A stretch of 64,000 nucleotides of DNA from Paraburkholderia diazotrophica (GTDB taxonomy: Bacteria > Pseudomonadota > Gammaproteobacteria > Burkholderiales > Burkholderiaceae): contig NZ_FNYE01000036.1 in NCBI RefSeq assembly GCF_900108945.1, positions 1 to 64,000 of the forward strand, given 5' to 3'. The notes under the pieces were generated by a model, which worked only from the letters and a program-made list of their open reading frames with translations, was not told where the DNA came from and did not search any database. Positions 6,612-15,240 of the stretch are shown here, piece by piece (position 1 is the stretch's first letter; each line of letters starts with the position of its first letter). The position numbers and the translations under genes were made by a program.

Positions 6612-7742
6612 TTAGCTGAGATGGTACACCTTGGTCACGGTTCCTCGGAACAGCGCCTCCCGTTCCTGCGTACTCGCCTGCGCGGTTAAGCGCTTGAACG
6701 CATTCCAGCCGTTGCTATAGGGATACGAGCCCTTATCGACCGGAAAATTGCTTTCGAACATGCAGCGGTTCGCGCCGAACGTCTCGATGCAGGTATGCAT
6801 CCACGGCTTCCATGTTGCCGCCAGCTCGATCGATGAAGGCGGAAGCTCTCCTTTTTCGAAGTCGAAGCCGTTGATCCGCATACCCAAGCCACCGACTTTC
6901 ACATACACGTTGGGCAACTGCGCCAGCTCGCGCATCGAGCTCGACCATGCGTCGAACACTTCCTTGCGTTTGTCTGTGTAACTGGCGATGCGCACGATCC
7001 CGCCGCAATGATTGATGATGAACGGCGTGTCGGGATACGCCTTCGCCAGATCGAAGAGTTCGGGCAATTGCGGGAAGAAGAGCCACGCGTCGTAGGAGAG
7101 GCCGAGCGCCCCAAGTTGTGCGACGCCTGACCGATAGGTCGGGTCCAGCAGCAATCCCTGCGGCGCTGCCGACAAGGGATTCACGAGCGTCTGGTCTGCG
7201 TCCCACGTTACGAGATGCCGCACGCCGCGCAAGCGGCCAGCGCCCGCCTGAAGCTCGGCTTCGAGCACTTCTCGCACTGCCGTACCGCGACGCAGATCCG
7301 CGTAACCGACGATACCTTTCGCGACCTGCGGCCTGCCTTTCTGCAACGGTGCGGTGGCCCCGACCACATATTCGATTTCGCCGACCGGGCGCATCGGTTC
7401 GGAACCATCTTTTCGATAACGCGTCAGTGCCTGCATGTACACGGACGCGGTGATGTTGTGCCCGGATCTGGCGTCTTCGAGATATTCATCGAGCAGGTAA
7501 GTCCATCCCGTGCGCTCATAGAAATGATGATGCGCGTCAACGATCGGCATGCCCGGTTCGAGCGCGGATTCAGTGCCCGAGGCGAGCCACGCCGCGCGAA
7601 CGGGAAGGTAATTGCTGGTCGTGCTCATGCTGCGGGTTTCCTCTTTTGCGAATCCTTGCCGCGCAGAGACGGCCGGGATCATGATCGATGCTGCCGCCGC
7701 GCCAAGGAGCCGGCGTCGCAAGGGCGAACGAAGCGGTACCAT
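6612..7742 (-). CDS. Amidohydrolase family 2 protein, possibly Tat-exported
   Basis: From ATG 7742 the protein has 376 residues. The amidohydrolase-2 signature IVDAHHHFYE gives the first metal histidines. INHCGG supplies the later histidine and FESNFPVDKGSYP the conserved region near the C-terminal aspartate. The family includes lactonases such as LigI and decarboxylases. The first 30 residues, with LRRRLLGAAAASIMIP, look like a twin-arginine signal. A second start at MSTTSNYLPVR (about 7628) would give a cytoplasmic enzyme. It starts two bases after the MFS stop and is the last gene of the operon. The substrate is unknown. Confidence 0.88.
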   Translation of the reverse strand: MVPLRSPLRRRLLGAAAASIMIPAVSARQGFAKEETRSMSTTSNYLPVRAAWLASGTESALEPGMPIVDAHHHFYERTGWTYLLDEYLEDARSGHNITASVYMQALTRYRKDGSEPMRPVGEIEYVVGATAPLQKGRPQVAKGIVGYADLRRGTAVREVLEAELQAGAGRLRGVRHLVTWDADQTLVNPLSAAPQGLLLDPTYRSGVAQLGALGLSYDAWLFFPQLPELFDLAKAYPDTPFIINHCGGIVRIASYTDKRKEVFDAWSSSMRELAQLPNVYVKVGGLGMRINGFDFEKGELPPSSIELAATWKPWMHTCIETFGANRCMFESNFPVDKGSYPYSNGWNAFKRLTAQASTQEREALFRGTVTKVYHLS

Positions 7743-7744
7743 GT

Positions 7745-9055
7745 TCACTTCTTCTCCGTGTTGAAAGCGTAGAGCGAGAGGGTCAGCAGGGTCGTGATGA
7801 GCAGCACGAACGACAGACCGATCATTCCGGCCGTGAATGTACCGAAGCTGTCCTTGAGATAGCCCACGAGATACGGTCCCGCAAAGCCACCAAGCGCGCC
7901 AATCGAATTGATCAGCGCGAGGCCGCCGGCAGCGGCCTGCCCGGAGAGGAACCTGTTCGGCAACGTATAGAAAATCGTGCGGCCCGCAATCGTTCCGATG
8001 AGCGCCAGTGTGATGCCGGTCATGGCAGGCACCAGTTGATGGAAATGGGTCGATACGCCGAGCGCCACGGCTCCGATCAAAAGACCCGCGGCCAGGCTCG
8101 CGATGGGGCCGCCGCGCCGATCGACCCGCTTGGCCCACCACAGCAATGCGATGGTTGCAAAGAAATACGGCACCGCCGACATCCAGCCGGTCTGCGTCAC
8201 GCTCATGCCGTGAGCCTTGAGCATCTGCGGCAGCCAGATGCCAATACCGTAGGAACCCATCGTGAAGCCGAACGAGATCATCGCAAGGATGTACGTGCGC
8301 ACATCCTTCAACGCGGCGGCGAAATCCTTCTTTTTCTGTCTGGCTGCGCCCTCGCGGTCGAAGGCGCTCTGCAGCGCATGCCGCTCCTGCGGCGACAGCC
8401 ACGTGGCATCGGCGGGCTTGTCCGCAAGCAGCTGCAGCACGAGGAAGCCGAGCAAGCACGCGGGCAAGCCCTCCACAATGAACATCCATTTCCAGCCAGC
8501 CAGCCCGAAGAAGCCGTCCATCTTGAGCAGCCACGTCGAAAGCGGACCGCCGACGAGTGACGAGATCGGCGTGGAGACGGTGAACCACGCGAGCACGCGA
8601 GTGCGATAGCTTGCCGGAAACCAGACTGCGAGGAAGAAGATCACGCCCGGGAAGAAACCCGCTTCGCCGATACCCAGCAGGAGCCGGAGCACGTAGAAAC
8701 TGGTCGGTCCCACTGCAAGCGCCGTGGCCGCCGCGAAGAAGCCCCACGTGATCATGATGCGCGCCAGCCAGCGTCGCGCGCCGAATCGGTACAGCGCAAG
8801 GTTACTTGGAACCTCGCATACGCAGTAACCCGCGAACATGATGCCGGCACCCCAGCCGAACTGCGTCGCAGTCAACCCGAGGTCGTGGTTCATCGTCAGC
8901 GCGGCAAAGCCAACGCTTGTCCGATCCAGGTAATTGAAAAAGTACGCGAGCGCGAGAAGCGGGATAAAGCGCCACGCCGCTTTCTTAACCGCCTGTTGTT
9001 CCAGTGTGGAGTCGACGGACCTGTCGGCCGTCATTTCCGGTGATATCGATGTCAT
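7745..9055 (-). CDS. MFS transporter, anion:cation symporter family
   Basis: A 436-residue protein with about twelve hydrophobic segments. The N-terminal motif FNYLDRTSVGFA and the loop ASYRTRVLAWF are typical of ACS-family importers of organic anions (tartrate, phthalate, hexuronate and similar acids). It lies between the CoA transferase and the amidohydrolase on the same strand and probably imports the acid that those enzymes process. The start MTSISPEMTADRS at 9055 follows an AGGAGAC ribosome binding site. No defects are visible. Confidence 0.92.
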   Translation of the reverse strand: MTSISPEMTADRSVDSTLEQQAVKKAAWRFIPLLALAYFFNYLDRTSVGFAALTMNHDLGLTATQFGWGAGIMFAGYCVCEVPSNLALYRFGARRWLARIMITWGFFAAATALAVGPTSFYVLRLLLGIGEAGFFPGVIFFLAVWFPASYRTRVLAWFTVSTPISSLVGGPLSTWLLKMDGFFGLAGWKWMFIVEGLPACLLGFLVLQLLADKPADATWLSPQERHALQSAFDREGAARQKKKDFAAALKDVRTYILAMISFGFTMGSYGIGIWLPQMLKAHGMSVTQTGWMSAVPYFFATIALLWWAKRVDRRGGPIASLAAGLLIGAVALGVSTHFHQLVPAMTGITLALIGTIAGRTIFYTLPNRFLSGQAAAGGLALINSIGALGGFAGPYLVGYLKDSFGTFTAGMIGLSFVLLITTLLTLSLYAFNTEKK

Positions 9056-9136
9056 GTTCCGTCTCCTGTGGAATCACGGCCGAGCTGAACCATGCTGCAC
9101 GTGCGCGGCAGTGATTCCTTGTGTGCTGCCAGGGTG

Positions 9137-10411
9137 TCAAGCGCTGGCGAGTTCGTTAGCCGACGGGCTCGCCGGATCGCCAGGCTGCTGGTCCCGACAC
9201 CTGACGATGCCCGCTTCGGTCAGCTGTCTGAGGTCTTCCGGCGTGTAACCGAGTTGCATCAGAAGCGCTCGCGTATCCTGTCCGAGTGAAGGCGGCGCTG
9301 CGCGGAGTTGCAGCCGTTCCCCGCCAAGCGTCAGAGGCAGCAACGCGGTCTTCGTGGATACAGGTTGACCAGCACCACTAGCGTCGGAGGGCAATGTCAC
9401 ATCGGCAAGCCCCCCCGTTGCAAGCAGATGGGGATCGTCAAACATATCCTGGGGCTTGGTGATTGGCGCATATGGCAATCCGCAGCGTTCGAAGATCGCG
9501 CTGATCTCGGACGCCGTGAACGCTTCCATGTGCTTGCGAAGCTGCGGCAACAACCAGTCGCGTGCCTGCACCCGCTGATTGTTGGTCACGATGCGCTCGT
9601 CGGCCTTCAGCTCAGTCAGGCCGAACGCGTCACAGAAGATCGCCCATTGTGTGTCGGACACGACCGCCAGGAAGATCTGTTCGCCGTTCCTGACTGAAAA
9701 CACGTCATAGACCGCCCATGCGGAGATCCGGCTGGGCATCGGTGCAGCAGCTTTTCCGGTCACGGCGAACTGCATCATGTGCTGTGCGACAAGGAACACG
9801 TTGTTCTCGAAAAGCGCGCTTTGTACCTCCTGACCGTGCCCGGTGCGCTCACGTTGCGCAAGCGCCGCCATCGCGCCGATCGCGCCGAACATGCCGCCCA
9901 TGATGTCGTTGACGCTCGTGCCAGCCCGCAGCGGACGCCCTTCCGGTCCCGTCATGTAGGCGAGGCCGCCCATCATCTGAGCAACTTCGTCCAACGCGGT
10001 CCGATGGTCGTACGGACCGGGCAGGAATCCTTTGTGCGACACGTAGATGAGACGCGGATTGAGCCTGGAAAGCGCCCCATATCCCAGGCCCAGTTTATCC
10101 ATCGTGCCGCTTTTAAAGTTTTCGCTGAAGACGTCTGCACCGGCAAGCAGCTTGTGCACGACGTCGAGCCCGCGCGCATCCTTCACATCGACGGCGATAC
10201 TCTTCTTGTTCCTGTTGAAGGTACTGAAAAAGCCAGCTCCGGACCCGCGAAGAGCGCGCGTGCTGTCGCCAGCAATCGGTTCAACCTTGATCACCTCCGC
10301 GCCCAGATCAGCCAGGACCATGCCGCATGTTGGTCCCATTACCATGTGCGTCATCTCGACAACACGCACGCCGCTGTACGGCAGAGCTTGGTTCGCTTGC
10401 TCTTGGCTCAT
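9137..10411 (-). CDS. CaiB/BaiF family CoA transferase (class III)
   Basis: A 424-residue protein of normal family length. It begins VVEMTHMVMGPTCGMVLADLGAEVIKVE and contains NRNKKSIAVDVK and the SVNDIMGG segment that holds the expected catalytic aspartate. Class III CoA transferases move CoA between carboxylic acids. It overlaps the lyase gene by four bases (ATGA), so the transferase probably makes the CoA thioester that the lyase cleaves. An 81-base gap separates it from the MFS gene. Confidence 0.93.
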   Translation of the reverse strand: MSQEQANQALPYSGVRVVEMTHMVMGPTCGMVLADLGAEVIKVEPIAGDSTRALRGSGAGFFSTFNRNKKSIAVDVKDARGLDVVHKLLAGADVFSENFKSGTMDKLGLGYGALSRLNPRLIYVSHKGFLPGPYDHRTALDEVAQMMGGLAYMTGPEGRPLRAGTSVNDIMGGMFGAIGAMAALAQRERTGHGQEVQSALFENNVFLVAQHMMQFAVTGKAAAPMPSRISAWAVYDVFSVRNGEQIFLAVVSDTQWAIFCDAFGLTELKADERIVTNNQRVQARDWLLPQLRKHMEAFTASEISAIFERCGLPYAPITKPQDMFDDPHLLATGGLADVTLPSDASGAGQPVSTKTALLPLTLGGERLQLRAAPPSLGQDTRALLMQLGYTPEDLRQLTEAGIVRCRDQQPGDPASPSANELASA

Positions 10412-11391
10412 TGCGCAACTCCCAACAGACAGCCTTCCGGTTGCGGTGCGCTCGGTACGCGCCCATCTGAATACCTGAATCCCTTGGGCAGTCCGGCATC
10501 CTGCACATGCCCGTACAAGGCTTCGTCCGGCAGCGCTTCAGCCAGAATCGCACGTGCAGCGCCCAGTTTGTCGATGTCCACGCCCGTCTCATAGCCCATG
10601 GCTTCCAGCAGGAAAGCAAGGTCCTCCGTGACGATGTTTCCAGTAGCGCCTGGGGCATACGGACAGCCGCCAAGACCAGCCTGACTGGAATCGATCGTTG
10701 TGACGCCCACGTCAAGCGCGGCGATCACATTGGCGAGTCCCTGACCGCGTGTGTTATGAAAGTGCGCCCCGCCGGCCTTGTCCCTGAGTTCCGATTGCAG
10801 TCGACGGAACAGGCGACGAACCTGCGCAGGGTTGGCGCACCCGCTGGTATCGGACAGGCCAATCTCGTCCACGCCGGACTCGGCCATCGCAAGACACATA
10901 CGCATCGTTTCGTCATCGGTGACCGTGCCGGTGATCGTGCAGCCAAATGCGACGGACACGCCCGCTTCGATCTGTACGCCGGGAAACTGCTCGTTGCGCA
11001 ACGCGACGATGTCGCGAACCTCTTCAATCATCTGCGCCGTCGTCTTGCGGATATTGGCCATCGAGTGCTCGTTGGTCACCGAGACGGGCAGCGTTACTTT
11101 GTGCACACCGGCTTCGAACGCGCCGCGCGAACCATGCAAATTCGGCGCGAGGACCGCCACATGAAGGCCAGGAATCGACAGCGCATGAGCCACGACCTCA
11201 CGGATGTCGGCCATTTGCGGCAGTAACTTCGGGGGCACGAACGAGCCCACCTCAATTTCCTTCAACCCAGCGGCGGCCAGCGCGGAAATCCATCGCAGCT
11301 TGGCCGCCGTCGGCATGATGCTCTTGATGCTTTGCAGGCCGTCGCGCGGCCCAACCTCGCTGATCAACACCCTGGGATTGGACGTAATCAC
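10408..11391 (-). CDS. Hydroxymethylglutaryl-CoA lyase family protein
   Basis: A 327-residue DRE-TIM metallolyase. VLISEVGPRDGLQ near the start holds the metal and substrate residues, HFHNTRGQG is present, and the signature AGLGGCPYAPGATGN has the catalytic loop cysteine. HMG-CoA lyases split 3-hydroxy-3-methylglutaryl-CoA or related (citramalyl-type) thioesters into acetyl-CoA plus a keto acid. I choose the GTG at 11391 because AGGAG lies six bases upstream. An extension to 11541 would cross the promoter region and the start of the divergent regulator. It is the first gene of the operon. Confidence 0.9.
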   Translation of the reverse strand: MITSNPRVLISEVGPRDGLQSIKSIMPTAAKLRWISALAAAGLKEIEVGSFVPPKLLPQMADIREVVAHALSIPGLHVAVLAPNLHGSRGAFEAGVHKVTLPVSVTNEHSMANIRKTTAQMIEEVRDIVALRNEQFPGVQIEAGVSVAFGCTITGTVTDDETMRMCLAMAESGVDEIGLSDTSGCANPAQVRRLFRRLQSELRDKAGGAHFHNTRGQGLANVIAALDVGVTTIDSSQAGLGGCPYAPGATGNIVTEDLAFLLEAMGYETGVDIDKLGAARAILAEALPDEALYGHVQDAGLPKGFRYSDGRVPSAPQPEGCLLGVAQ

Positions 11392-11424
11392 AATCTGCTC
11401 CTGTGTTCTATCTAATAGATCGAT

Positions 11425-11523
11425 GTTCTGCTGGAAAGAACTATATGCGCGCAATAAATCTCGGATAAGGCGGGTAAACCCGGAAACTTGGAGAGATAGA
11501 TCTTGAGTTCCATCAGGCGGAAC
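11425..11523. promoter_or_regulatory. Divergent control region with two GTTCY-N7-RGAAC palindromes
   Basis: GTTCT-N7-AGAAC lies at 11425-11441 and GTTCC-N7-GGAAC at 11507-11523. They have the same arm length and spacing and sit 82 bases apart in the gap between the lyase operon and the IclR-type gene. Paired palindromes in a divergent gap next to the regulator gene are likely operators. A CGGGTAAACCCG dyad at about 11471-11482 and an ATCTA-TAGAT dyad near 11411 also occur. Confidence 0.55.
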
Positions 11524-11531
11524 TGTAGAGT

Positions 11532-12365
11532 GTGAGCACAAACTTCGAGGGGGAAAACGTGCCTATCAATGCACTCTCGCCGACGGAGCCGACGATCGAC
11601 ACGTCAGAAAGGTCGAGCGGCGTCGCGGTCCTGGATCGAGCATTCGCGATTCTCAACGCCTTTGGACCGGTTGATGAACGGCTCACGCTAACGGAACTCT
11701 CGCGCCGCACCGGCTTGTACAAGAGCACGGTTTTGCGACTGCTCGGTGCTTTGGAGCACGGCGGATACATACGGAAGCTGAATGACGGGCAGTACGCCAT
11801 CGGCCATCAACCGCTGCGCCTCGCAACGCTTTATCAACGGTCCTTTCAAATCGGCCCGGTTGTCGAACCCATCCTTCAGCAACTGAGTCGAGACATGGGC
11901 GAGACGGCATCTTTCTATGTGCGGCAGGGTGACCAACGTTTAGTGCTCTACCGCGTGGAGCCGTCAAGGAGCGTGAGGGTCGCGATACGTGTTGGCGAGG
12001 AATTCCCTATCGACAAGGGCGCATCCGGCAAAATACTGCTCGCGTTCACTGAATCTTTGGACCCCCGCGGGAATGACGTGCGCGCGCAACTCTGGGCGGT
12101 GTCATACGGCGAACGCGATCCTGAGACAGTATCAGCATCGGTGCCGGTGTTCGATTCGAGTGGTCAACTCGTGGGCGCTCTGACTCTATCCGGGCCCAAG
12201 GGTAGATTCGATGCGCCAGACACTATTAACGTTGCGCTGAAGGCGTTGCTTGACGGTGCGAAGCGCGCGACGGTCACCCTGGGTGGTATGGGTGAGAGAT
12301 ACGATGCGAGCATCGCCCACTTCACCGCCCCATCATCATCCGTAGATCGGGTGTCTGCGAAATAA
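11532..12365 (+). CDS. IclR family transcriptional regulator
   Basis: A 277-residue protein with an N-terminal winged helix (about residues 30-90: LDRAFAILNAF, LTELSRRTGLYKSTVLRLLGAL) followed by the IclR effector-binding domain, which includes VGEEFPIDKGASGKILLAF. It starts at GTG 11532 and is divergent from the lyase/CoA-transferase operon, which it most likely controls through the palindromes in the shared gap. It should sense an aromatic- or short-acid-type ligand, but the identity is not readable from sequence. Confidence 0.92.
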   Translation: MSTNFEGENVPINALSPTEPTIDTSERSSGVAVLDRAFAILNAFGPVDERLTLTELSRRTGLYKSTVLRLLGALEHGGYIRKLNDGQYAIGHQPLRLATLYQRSFQIGPVVEPILQQLSRDMGETASFYVRQGDQRLVLYRVEPSRSVRVAIRVGEEFPIDKGASGKILLAFTESLDPRGNDVRAQLWAVSYGERDPETVSASVPVFDSSGQLVGALTLSGPKGRFDAPDTINVALKALLDGAKRATVTLGGMGERYDASIAHFTAPSSSVDRVSAK

Positions 12366-12750
12366 AAGATCCGCGCTCATATCCGCCCCGGCGCACCGCT
12401 TCCCGCTTCACACTTCAGTTGTCGCAGACCCGCACCTGACGTCTAGCGAAGAGCAGCTTGAGAGTGGCCGGCGCGAGAAGGTTCTGCGATCTTTGCGAGA
12501 AGGCCCTATGCGATCAGGCGAGGCCCGCGTCAGTACAGCGCGCTTAACGCAGTGCTCGAGCGCAAACTGGTTGGCTAAACGGCAGAATCCGTCCTCGCCA
12601 TCCATCAGGATGGCGATCTAAAACGCTCGCCCGAGGCTCCCTTTCGTTGGAGTGGACGTAATGCGACGGCACGCCTAAGCTCGAGCGAAGGACTATGGAG
12701 GGAGGGCGGATCGACTGGTTACTCAAACATCCTGCGCCCCGGTGTGGCTT
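12366..12750. other. 385-base gap without a supportable gene
   Basis: Only short frames without ribosome binding sites or protein-like composition are present. The two flanking genes converge here (IclR on plus, LysR on minus). No clear terminator hairpin with a T-run was found. Confidence 0.5.
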
Positions 12751-13689
12751 CTAATTCCTTGTAATGACAGGCGACGGTGACTGATCCGCGCGCACGAGTC
12801 GCGTCAATGATTCGCGGGCTCGTGCGCAGAACAGCTCGGCGATGCCTGGCAGCGGCAGCGTCGACGCGCGCACGACGTATAGCTGGTCGCGAATCTCGGG
12901 CTCGAAAGGCCGCACGGCGACACGGTTTTTGGCGTACGCCGCCGTCACCGGATCGATCAGCGCGACACCTGCCCCGTTGGCGACCGGCGCGACGATGGTC
13001 TGCGACAACTGTGCCTCGACGCTCATCTGACGCTGGACGTTCTGCTCGACGAATACGCGGTCGATGGCCGTGCGCGCGTCGAACGAGCGCGGGAAGGAGA
13101 TAAACGATTCGCCCTCCAGGTCGGCCGCCTTGATCACGCGCTTTCTTGCCAGCCTGTGCGTGAGCGGCAGAATGCAGCGCATCGACGCATCCGTCAGCCG
13201 TTCTGGCCTCACGGACGGATGCGGAATCGCTTCTGCGATGAACCCGACGTCGCATCGGCCCGACGCCACCATGTCCACTACGGTGCTCGCGCTATGCGTG
13301 AGCAACGTCACGTCGATGCCCGGATGCGCCTGCATGAACTGCGCGACGGCAGCGGGCAGCAGTTCGAGCGCGATGGCGGGCGACCCGGCCACCCGCAGCG
13401 AGCCGCGCCGCATCGCGCGTATCTGCTGGGCCGCATGACCAATGCGGTCGAGACCGACGAATGCGCGTTCCACCTCCTCGTATAGCGCGCGCGCTTCCGC
13501 GGTCGGCACGAGCCGTCCCTGCTGACGCTCGAACAGCGTGAAGCCCACGCTGTCCTCGAAGTCAGCGATCAGGCGGCTCACCGCCGGCTGCGAGATATGC
13601 AGCGACTGCGCCGCGCGCGTTACCGTGTGCCGCTGGATGAGTGCGCGGAACGCTTCCACCTGTCGAATCGTAAGGTCGGCCGAAGTCAT
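12751..13689 (-). CDS. LysR family transcriptional regulator
   Basis: A 312-residue LysR-type regulator. The helix-turn-helix lies at about residues 20-40 (TVTRAAQSLHISQPAVSRLIADFE), followed by the linker helix and a periplasmic-binding-like effector domain. It resembles the NocR/OccR-type activators of opine and amino-acid oxidase operons. It is divergent from the flavoprotein operon at 13830, so it probably activates that operon when its amino-acid-like substrate is present. A GTG nine bases upstream (13698) is an alternative start. Neither start has a strong ribosome binding site. Confidence 0.92.
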   Translation of the reverse strand: MTSADLTIRQVEAFRALIQRHTVTRAAQSLHISQPAVSRLIADFEDSVGFTLFERQQGRLVPTAEARALYEEVERAFVGLDRIGHAAQQIRAMRRGSLRVAGSPAIALELLPAAVAQFMQAHPGIDVTLLTHSASTVVDMVASGRCDVGFIAEAIPHPSVRPERLTDASMRCILPLTHRLARKRVIKAADLEGESFISFPRSFDARTAIDRVFVEQNVQRQMSVEAQLSQTIVAPVANGAGVALIDPVTAAYAKNRVAVRPFEPEIRDQLYVVRASTLPLPGIAELFCARARESLTRLVRADQSPSPVITRN

Positions 13690-13747
13690 AACATTCACTT
13701 ATAGACGAGCGAAAAAACGGCATTTGACGCGGCATTTTGCTTGTTGG

Positions 13748-13766
13748 ATGCTACGTCCGACAGCAT
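13748..13766. promoter_or_regulatory. LysR-type box candidate (ATGCT-N9-AGCAT)
   Basis: An inverted repeat ATGCT-N9-AGCAT fits the T-N11-A pattern of LysR sites. It lies 64 bases before the flavoprotein start, within the divergent gap, where an activator would bind. Inference from position and symmetry. Confidence 0.4.
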
Positions 13767-13829
13767 TTTTCCTGATACCGACGCAGTGGATCAACTCCAT
13801 AACATTCGTTCCGCCAGCAGGGTGCGGAC

Positions 13830-14954
13830 ATGAAATCGAACACTTACGATGTCGTCGTTGCGGGCGGAGGTCTCGTCGGTATGGCGATCGCGTACGGTCT
13901 CGCGCGGCTGCACCTTCGCGTCGCCGTGTGCGACGGCGCGGACAACGCATACCGCGCCGCGCGCGGCAATTTCGGCCTCGTGTGGGTGCAGGGCAAGGGC
14001 GGACGCTGCCTGCCATACGCGCAGTGGTCGCTCGGCTCGTCGCAGCGCTGGTCGACCTTCGCCGCGCAGCTATCGCGCGAAACGGATGTCGACGTGGGCT
14101 TTAAGCGTCCGGGCGGCATCGAACTGTTCGAAACGCACGCGGAACTCGATAAGGGACACGCGCTGCTCGAATCGTTGCGAGAGCAGGACGCCGGGCTCGA
14201 TTACGAAGTGCTCGATTCAAACGCGTTGCGCAAGCGCATTCCCGCGGCGTCGCCGGAACTCGCGGGCGCGCTCTATTCGCGCAACGACGGCCACGCAAGC
14301 CCGCTCTATACCCTGCGCGCCTTGCAGCAGGCGTTCGCGGTGAACGGCGGAGAGTACCGGCCGTGTGAGGAAGTACGCGAAGTGCTGCCGCGCTCGGGCA
14401 GTTTCGATGTCGTGACGGCGACGGGCACGCTCAACGCCGGACGCGTCGTGCTTGCGGCGGGACTCGGCAACGCGTGGCTCGCGCCGATGGTCGGCCTCGA
14501 TGCGTCCATCTCGCCGTTGCGCGGACAGATCATGGTGACCGAGCGTCTCGCGCCGTTCCTCGATTATCCGACGCTGGTCGTGCGGCAGACGCGCGAAGGC
14601 TCGGTGATGCTCGGCGATTCCGCGGAAGACGTCGGTTTTGATGAGGGCACCACGCGCGGCGTGATGGCCGATATCGCGCGTCGTGCACAGACGGCATTTC
14701 CGATTCTCGCGCATGCGCGCGTCGTGCGGGCATGGGGCGCGCTGCGCATCATGACGCCGGACGGTTTGCCCGTCTATGAAGAATCCGCGTCGTATCCGGG
14801 CGCATTCGTCGCGATCTGCCATAGTGGCGTGACGCTCGCTGCCGCGCATGCCGAAACGCTCGCACCGTGGATCGCGGGCCGCGCGCGTCCGCGGATCATC
14901 GAGCCGTTCGTCACGGCACGTTTCCAACCGCGACAGGAGCAAGCCCATGTTTGA
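13830..14954 (+). CDS. FAD-dependent amine/D-amino-acid oxidoreductase (DadA/HcnC/OoxB-like)
   Basis: A 374-residue flavoprotein with an N-terminal Rossmann motif VVAGGGLVGMAIAYGLA (GxGxxG, about residues 9-25) and the DAO fold up to the C-terminal SGVTLAAAHAETLAPWI. It resembles the beta subunits of opine, hydroxyproline or glycine (HcnC) dehydrogenases, which oxidise an amine carbon and pass electrons through the partner subunits. It overlaps the small ferredoxin-like gene by eight bases, so the complex is likely made in fixed ratio. A substrate of amino-acid or opine type is inferred. Confidence 0.9.
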   Translation: MKSNTYDVVVAGGGLVGMAIAYGLARLHLRVAVCDGADNAYRAARGNFGLVWVQGKGGRCLPYAQWSLGSSQRWSTFAAQLSRETDVDVGFKRPGGIELFETHAELDKGHALLESLREQDAGLDYEVLDSNALRKRIPAASPELAGALYSRNDGHASPLYTLRALQQAFAVNGGEYRPCEEVREVLPRSGSFDVVTATGTLNAGRVVLAAGLGNAWLAPMVGLDASISPLRGQIMVTERLAPFLDYPTLVVRQTREGSVMLGDSAEDVGFDEGTTRGVMADIARRAQTAFPILAHARVVRAWGALRIMTPDGLPVYEESASYPGAFVAICHSGVTLAAAHAETLAPWIAGRARPRIIEPFVTARFQPRQEQAHV

Positions 14955-15240
14955 GCTCTTGCCGCTGGCATCGGCGGCGACCGTCGGCATCGAAATCGAC
15001 GGCGATCTGCTGCGCGTTCCTCCGCATTTCACCGTCGCTGCCGCACTGCTCGCGAACGGAAAGGCGGCGTGCCGCACATCAGCCGTGAGCGGCGCGCCGC
15101 GTGGGCCGTTCTGCATGATGGGCGTCTGCTTCGATTGCCTCGTCGAAATCGACGGCGTGCCGAATGTGCAGGCCTGCATGACGCGTGTCGCCGAACGCAT
15201 GCGCGTGCGATCGATGCAAGGCAAGTCGAGGCTCGCATGA
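14947..15240 (+). CDS. [2Fe-2S]-binding subunit (HcnA-like)
   Basis: A 97-residue protein from ATG 14947. The plant-type [2Fe-2S] cysteine pattern is present: one cysteine in KAACRTS, then CMMGVCFDC, and a distal cysteine in QACMTR. In HcnABC and opine oxidase complexes this domain is a separate small protein or is fused to the alpha subunit. Here it is separate. It overlaps both neighbours (flavoprotein upstream, alpha subunit downstream by ATGA), which marks the middle of a tight three-gene operon. Confidence 0.88.
   Translation: MFELLPLASAATVGIEIDGDLLRVPPHFTVAAALLANGKAACRTSAVSGAPRGPFCMMGVCFDCLVEIDGVPNVQACMTRVAERMRVRSMQGKSRLA

Noticed and set aside
7145..8560. Plus-strand frames antisense to the MFS and amidohydrolase genes
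   Set aside because: They are shadows of the minus-strand genes. Composition is Arg/His-rich with no motif.
7743..8747. Reading the amidohydrolase as a 711-residue fusion with an N-terminal extension
   Set aside because: The extension overlaps the MFS transporter in another frame and is not protein-like. The amidohydrolase start at 7742 fits the operon spacing.
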